NCBI GenBank assembly: GCA_001692895.1
Contig: KV748220.1
Location: forward strand, 558,358 to 622,357
Length of the DNA stretch: 64,000 nt
Direction: 5' to 3'
From: Cenococcum geophilum 1.58
Taxonomy: Eukaryota; Ascomycota; Dothideomycetes; Gloniales; Gloniaceae
Within the stretch, counting starts at the first letter, position 1. Each line of letters opens with the position of its first letter. Below the pieces are notes generated by a model. The model was not told where the DNA came from, made no database searches, and was given only the letters and a program-made list of their open reading frames with translations. Below, in pieces: positions 58,723-64,000 of this stretch. A program made the position numbers and the translations under genes.

Positions 58723-59984
58723 ATGTTGACTGCGCTTCCAATTATCCTCGTGCAGCTGCTGGGCTCGGTTCTTGTAGCTGCAGAATCACTTCCCGAAATT
58801 ACACCAGCTCCTGTGCTTGCCAGACAAGCGCTATCTTCGCGTTTGATCGGATACGCGAGTGAGGATGGTTCTTGTAAGTGATTGCTGCATGAAATTGGTG
58901 CCTCACATTGACCGGGGAAAAGACGTTCCCTACACGTGTGGAATCGGATACATCTGGACGACCTCTGGTACCTTTGGCAAATGCTGCTCCACGATCTTCA
59001 CAAGCTGTAACTTCATAACGAGCTGTTCGGGTCGCTACGTTTGGAACTTGTCAGGGCTAACTTCCTGGTACGTCGGCTTGTGTAGTTCAAACTGAATGTA
59101 TGCTGACACTCGCAGTACCGACGTCGGCTACTCTTGCAACACCGACTTTGTCTACAAGACCCAGGGAGATGCAACCCCCGTGCTGTGGTTGGGTTGCGCA
59201 AGCACCTCGCAGACGGCCTACTTTGTTACACCACCCTCTGTTAGCGGTAATTGATTTGCCCTTACCTCTGAAAGATCATAACTGACATTATTACCCTCCA
59301 GCACCCACGACAACCTCCAGTTCCACCACCCGATCCACACCAAGCTCCCCTACCTCCACTACAACGATTCCCTCAAGCAGCACCATCTCCACAATCACAG
59401 ACACTCCCACCGCGCTTCCAATCACGCCCGAGGAACGTAAAAGCAAAAGCAAAGCCTGGATCGCGGGCCCCGTTATCGGCGGTATTGCTGCTATCGCTAT
59501 AATCGCAGGTGTCATATTATTCCTGCTGAGAAGAAGCCGATCATCTCAACAAACTTCAGCTGCTGGCCCTTACCAACCACAGCCGAATCCCGAATGGTCA
59601 AACCAGCAATCGCAAGCCATGTCCCCGCCCGTGGCCCAAGCCCCCCAGAACTACGGTGCCTATGCCCCGAAACCGCCCATGTCTCCTCCGCCCCCGATGT
59701 CGCCCGCCCCGGCCTACAATGCTGGAGCTCAAGGATACTGGCAGCCGCAGCCGCAGCAGGGACAAGATGGAATGTACACGCAGCCGTACATGCATGCTCA
59801 GCCTGTCGGTGAGGCTATGGCCCCGGCGCCGAGGGACGGTGCGATGGAATTGGGAGGTCAGGGGTATAGTGGAGCGCCCTCGCCGGCTCCTGCGCCAATG
59901 CCGATTCATTCGCCTGTGCCTATACAGCAGCCGGTGCCGGCTGCGAGGGATGGGGTTGCGGAGTTGGGAGGGGCAGGGAGATAA
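58723..59984 (+). CDS. WSC/Mid2-like single-pass cell-surface protein
   Basis: Exons 58723-58873, 58923-59067, 59116-59246, 59302-59984; introns of 49, 48 and 55 nt; 369 residues. Order: signal peptide (MLTALPIILVQLLGSVLVAA), Cys-rich outer domain (TCGIGYIW; GKCCSTIFTSCNF; CTDVGYSCNT; LGCAS), a Ser/Thr-rich stalk (about 150-185), one membrane span (about 194-216, starting WIAGPVIGGIAAI) followed by RRSR, then a Pro/Gln/Gly-rich cytoplasmic tail ending in a repeated RDG-x2-ELGG motif. This build is that of fungal wall-stress sensors and related surface proteins. The outer Cys pattern is not a textbook WSC domain, so the ligand is open. It sits alone between repeat blocks. Confidence 0.82.
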
Positions 59985-60550
59985 GATATTTCGTAGAGAA
60001 TCTGAATTGGAATCTAGGTTCTAAGGAGCAATGCTTTTAAGATTCGATTAACGTGGTCGTTGCTATTTCCTATGAGGCACGTCAACGTTTTGTTCATGGG
60101 TTTACAGCGTTACGTTACTTCCGTGGGGCCGCCATATGGATATTCTTTTCTGGCTCCGAGGCTTTCTCATAATTTTGACATGTGCGTATTACGATTATCA
60201 TCTCTTGTCATTCCAAACCTGCTGTCTATCGAAGTGGCAGGGAAGAAATAAAAAATAGAGGAAAAGTTAACCTTTTATAGTTGAGGTTAAGCATAGGCCA
60301 TAGCCAAGCAAGGCCAAATAAGGCACCTTACCTACAAAGAAAGGACAAGGACCGTGGTAGATCGACACCCCCTAATTAATATTCGCACACCCCCCTTAAT
60401 TTGGCTTAGCTCCTACCACATCTAGTTAGAACTTACGTGTGTTTAGCTCGTATGCATCTACATCAGTGTAACTGTCGCGCGCCCATACCCAACACATCAC
60501 CTCACATTTGCCTTACCTCTCCCCACCTTTACTATAGCTCTCAACCCACC
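59985..60550. other. Intergenic to repeat-block transition
   Basis: The first 270 bp look like a 3' UTR. From about 60260 the text becomes low in CpG and C/A-rich on plus. It may hold the end of the following MULE; a clear terminal inverted repeat was not found. Confidence 0.4.
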
Positions 60551-62200
60551 CCCCTATAAGGTGTACGACTTTCCAGAGCTTACAATTAATAATATTAACG
60601 AGTTTGCAAAAGGGCAAGGCTATGCAGTTACAAAATTCCGATCTAAAACCGACAAGTAGATACTACTAACTACGCAAAAGATATGGCTTGGGCATGCTAA
60701 AAGTCGCGCCTATATTAATACCTCTAGAACGCGCTTTATAAGCTCCTGTATAACAGAGTATCCTTTTAAGGCTACATTGACACGTATACCAATTAGATGG
60801 AGCCTAGAAGTAAAGGATCTTAATTATAATTACGCAGTAGCCGTCTACCTAACTGCTCTATCGCAACACCGTTGGCGTACTTATAATATAAACAAGACAA
60901 TTGCTAATATATTAGGCAGTAGTATTAGGGCTAATAAAATACTTATAAATTTACTAAAAGACGTTATAATTACTATTTAAGATATATATAACGAATGGAA
61001 GGAAATTAAGAAGAGAATCCTTAAAGGCCTTACCCCTACTTAAGCCTTAATTAAAGCACTAGGCGAGTATAGTGGCGATAATCCTAAATCAAAATACTAC
61101 TTCGCCCACGAGGAAGACGATTATAATTACGTCAAATATTTATTCTTTGCTTATCCGGAATTAATTAAGTTCTTATATAAGAATCCTAACGTTCTATTAC
61201 TTAATTACACTTATAAAATAAACAAGTTTAAGATACCCTTTCTATATATAATAGGGGTTAGTAATAATGGACATAACTTTAAGCTTACTTATTACTTCCT
61301 ACCTAGTAAAATAGAAGCTAATTACAGCTTCATAATTTAACAGCTTTATCTTCTCTACTACCATTATAATTTAAAGCCTAAAGTTATAATTATAGATAAG
61401 GAATAGGCTCTTAAGAATATACTACGCATATACTTCTCTAGTGTCCCTTAGCTTCTTTACCTATCGTATATTAATAAGAACGTTTTTACGTACGCGTAGA
61501 GTAACTAAGTAATAGACGGAAGCTCCTCCGATAAGGAGAAGGGAAAGGTTTAAGAGTATTGCAATAACTTTATAAAACGCTAGGCAAGTTACTACTGCTA
61601 AAATACATTAGAGAAGTTTACTATAGCCTAGCACGAGCTTATAGAAGACTACCGCGACTAGAAAAAGCTTATTAACTACTTATAAGATAAGTAGTAGCTA
61701 TATTATAGAGAGTTTATTACCTGCTATATAGATCTATTTATACATTTTAGAAATCGGTAAGTTAAAATATAGTATTAAGTAGAGTATTTGCGTAACGTCT
61801 TCCTAGTGTTTTATCGCGACTTAAAGGCGCCTACGCCAAATTAAAGCGCTTCCTTTAAGTCTCTACTAGTAATCTACTTAATATTATATTAAATATCGAG
61901 AACCTAATTAAGAATGATATAAATAAGCATACGGAGACTCTGGCGCGCCACTAAGATTGCCTATTATATAACGTTCGCAAACTAGAGTTCGATAATATCT
62001 TATATAAAGTAATACTCTAGGGCCTCCGTTATCTTAAAGACTAATTAACTCTAGTAAAGTTACCTAAATACTAGCTAATCTATAGCGGCGCATAGACTAC
62101 AGTATATGGCCTTCCTTACTGCTATACTCTCTATAGGCAGCTGCACTAAAGCTCTACCTTAGTACTAAAAATATAGCTTACCAAAATCGATATACACTGG
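60551..62200 (+). mobile_element. MULE-type DNA transposon, decayed
   Basis: Plus-strand text reads as a MULE transposase with a FAR1-like N-terminus: VYDFPELTINNINEFAKGQG, then CITEYPFKATLTRIPIRWSL. The DDE core follows: LLLNYTYKINKFKIPFLYI (first catalytic region, normally LLDSTYKTN), IGVSNNGHNFKLTYYFL, KVIIIDKE (normally VTDRE) and the CxxH-like end LLYLSYINKNVF. Stop codons and altered catalytic positions (D to N in LLN-Y) show it is dead, in line with RIP. The terminal inverted repeats were not located, so both limits are approximate. Confidence 0.75.
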
Positions 62201-62369
62201 TGGTTTTATCGCCCTATACTAGATACCAGGGTGGTTTTGGATAATGCGAATAAGCGAGCATAAAATATCCTTTATCTAATAGAATATGCATAAATATCGC
62301 AATCGATAAGGATAAAAGTGCCCTGTGCGGAGCTTTTCTACCCTAACCAAGTAGAATAGGACTCGATTC

Positions 62370-62525
62370 TAGCAGAATTTAGCAGATACTGCAGATATTG
62401 CGGATATTACGGATATTGCGGATATTGCAGATATTATAGATATTGCGGATATCGCAGATATTGCAGATATTGTGGATATCGCAGATATTGCGGATACTGC
62501 GGATATTGCGGATATTATAGATAGG
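62370..62525. repeat. Minisatellite with 9-bp unit GATATTGCG
   Basis: About 16 units of GATATTGCG and close variants (GATATTGCA, GATATCGCA, GATACTGCG, GATATTATA) follow two TAGCAGAATTTAGCAGA units. On the plus strand it could read as DIADIAD-type text, but no gene is attached. Confidence 0.9.
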
Positions 62526-62599
62526 CGTAAGGTATTATAGGGTCCCTATCTACCTTCCCCCCCTAACTATATAATAGCTATATACTTAAAGAAAAATTA

Positions 62600-64000
62600 C
62601 CTATTTCTCTTATAGTTCTTCTTTAATGCCAATTCTTTAAACACTTTATTTTTTTAAGAGTTTTAGGATCCATCTGCATTCTCTCCTATAATACCGTACG
62701 ATGTCCTCCTAAAAAGACTCTTTCTGGCTTATTACTTATTGCTAGAATTAAGAGAATTTTGATTGCTATAAGCGAGAGCCGTGGCTAGCGTTTTCGTTGC
62801 TGTTCTTGAGACCACTACTAAAGTGCAGTTGTTGAAATCTTATATGGCGTCTCAGAGATAAAGTCCTTATACTTGTCCTAACTTTTTGGTTGAAATATTA
62901 TACTATTAAGATCCTCGGCAATCTTATTAAACTCGTTAAGGTCTTAAGCTGGAGCTAGCTTTTCGTACAATGATATACTTCTAGGCGTAGAACTCCTATT
63001 CCGATATCTTTCCCAAAGCTCTTTAACGCTGTTAAGTGTAGGCTTATGCCACTCCTTTTTCCAAACCTGCTTAATATATCTTGTATAATGGGCTAGATAA
63101 AGAATAAGTATAGTGGCGTAAAGGGGCAAGTTATCTGTTTTATGGTAATACCTATTAAAGGTATTCCAAGCATTTTTAATGCGTTTAGAGAACTCCTTAT
63201 TAGATATATACTCCTTCTATTATATATTAGCTAGGAAATAAAGAGGGGAGATAGACTAACCTGGGATTTATTAAGGTGCTTAATTATAACATCTATTGTA
63301 AAAAGTATATTCTTAAGCGTTGCTTTATGTCCCTGGTATTTTAGGGTTGCCTGGTAAAATATCTAAAGAAAGCTTTTTATTATATAAAGCGCCTCCCAGT
63401 CCTTTAGACTAAGATAGTCCTTTTTAAGCGTATTAAGGTTACGCTTAGTATACGTATTAAGGGTAGACTCTTTCTAAATTGCTACGCTGAGTATAAAATA
63501 CTAGCTATTCCATCTTGTACGATTATTAAGCGGAATTCTTCTCCCTATAAGACTTTTAAACTCCCTTATACGACTAGCTGAGTTGTGGGTGTGTATAGTA
63601 ATATTATAAAGCTTTCTAAGTGCGCCAAGCTTCTAAAATAAATTACTCTTCTCTTTCTCCTCTTTTAGATCTAGCTCTTTTCCTTCTTTATACAACTTAA
63701 TATCATTAAGACTAATTAAGTTTTCGAAGAGGAAAGCCTATATGGTAAGGTTAAGAATATAACCCTAATAGCGGATCCGTTAGTAGACGGGATTCTATTT
63801 AATTCCTTCTTCCTAGAAAAGCTAGTTGCTTATTATATAACAGAGCTTATTATTTATAGTATGGTTATCGGATATAACGGCACCCAGCTTTCGCGTAATC
63901 CCGTAGTCCTTAAGCACTAGAAGAAGAGTATTCTATTACTCATCCCCGCTATAAAAGGCTACCGTATAAAGGCCAAGAAGAGCGTTTATAAGCTTTTCCT
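62600..64000 (-). mobile_element. hAT-type transposase, decayed, runs off the window
   Basis: On the minus strand: LGAVISDNHTINN near 63890 (hAT core LG-x4-DNAxNND), an RWNS-like patch near 63520, and the C-terminal VWKKEWHKPTLNSVKELWER at 63010-63080 with LYATILILYLAHYTRYI before it, the usual hAT PxxKxxYF region. Stops interrupt it. The 5' part lies beyond 64000. Confidence 0.7.

Noticed and set aside
1-64000. tRNA and rRNA genes
   Set aside because: I looked for T-loop (GGTTCGAATCC-like) and rRNA-like text by eye and found none with a matching acceptor stem; a weak candidate could have been missed.

Overview
The window reads as nuclear DNA of a filamentous ascomycete (Pezizomycotina; the class is not certain, a leotiomycete would fit). 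Short GT-AG introns of about 47-128 nt break up housekeeping genes of clear fungal type. The genes sit in islands of balanced base composition between long AT- and TpA-rich blocks, where transposons survive only as decayed text. That two-speed layout, with C-to-T/G-to-A differences between repeat copies, is what repeat-induced point mutation (RIP) leaves behind.

Layout. 1-12.1 kb: RIP-decayed retroelements: a Ty3/Gypsy-type element (minus), a small terminal-repeat pair, a tyrosine-recombinase (Ngaro/DIRS-type) retrotransposon with the split direct repeats of that group, and a less decayed solo LTR. 12.6-40.0 kb: gene island with mitochondrial lysyl-tRNA synthetase (-), TIM10 (+), an uncharacterised 1160-residue protein (-), GWT1 (+), an SFR1-like recombination mediator (+), a LIM-domain Lrg1-like protein (-) directly downstream of, and in frame with, a Ser/Thr kinase (-), a Rab4-type GTPase (-), a PAF-acetylhydrolase-like lipase (+), an SRA-YDG methyl-cytosine-reader-like protein (+), and a small orphan gene (+) whose intron holds a 416-bp fold-back MITE. 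40.3-52.4 kb: further Gypsy-type fossils. 52.4-58.1 kb: DNA transposons: a hAT-like MITE, a TA-flanked MITE, a 3.6-kb Tc1/mariner element with two inward-facing reading frames, and a TIR element stuffed with three other short TIR elements. 58.7-60.0 kb: a secreted or membrane WSC/Mid2-like cell-wall sensor gene. 60.3-64.0 kb: decayed MULE (+) and hAT (-) transposases with a 9-bp minisatellite between them.

The genes do not form a pathway. They are a normal fungal neighbourhood (mitochondrial translation and import, GPI anchoring, meiotic recombination, vesicle traffic, signalling, lipid hydrolysis). The most notable points are: (i) two exact tandem duplications of the same 67-nt period, one tripling the TIM10 leader through its start codon and creating two identical upstream ORFs, one shifting the frame inside GWT1; (ii) a kinase and a LIM protein sharing one reading frame across a single TAG; (iii) a MITE in a 47-nt intron; (iv) the Ngaro-type split repeats; (v) a two-ORF Tc1/mariner element with a short derivative nearby. 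All calls come from reading the sequence; no database or alignment program was used.
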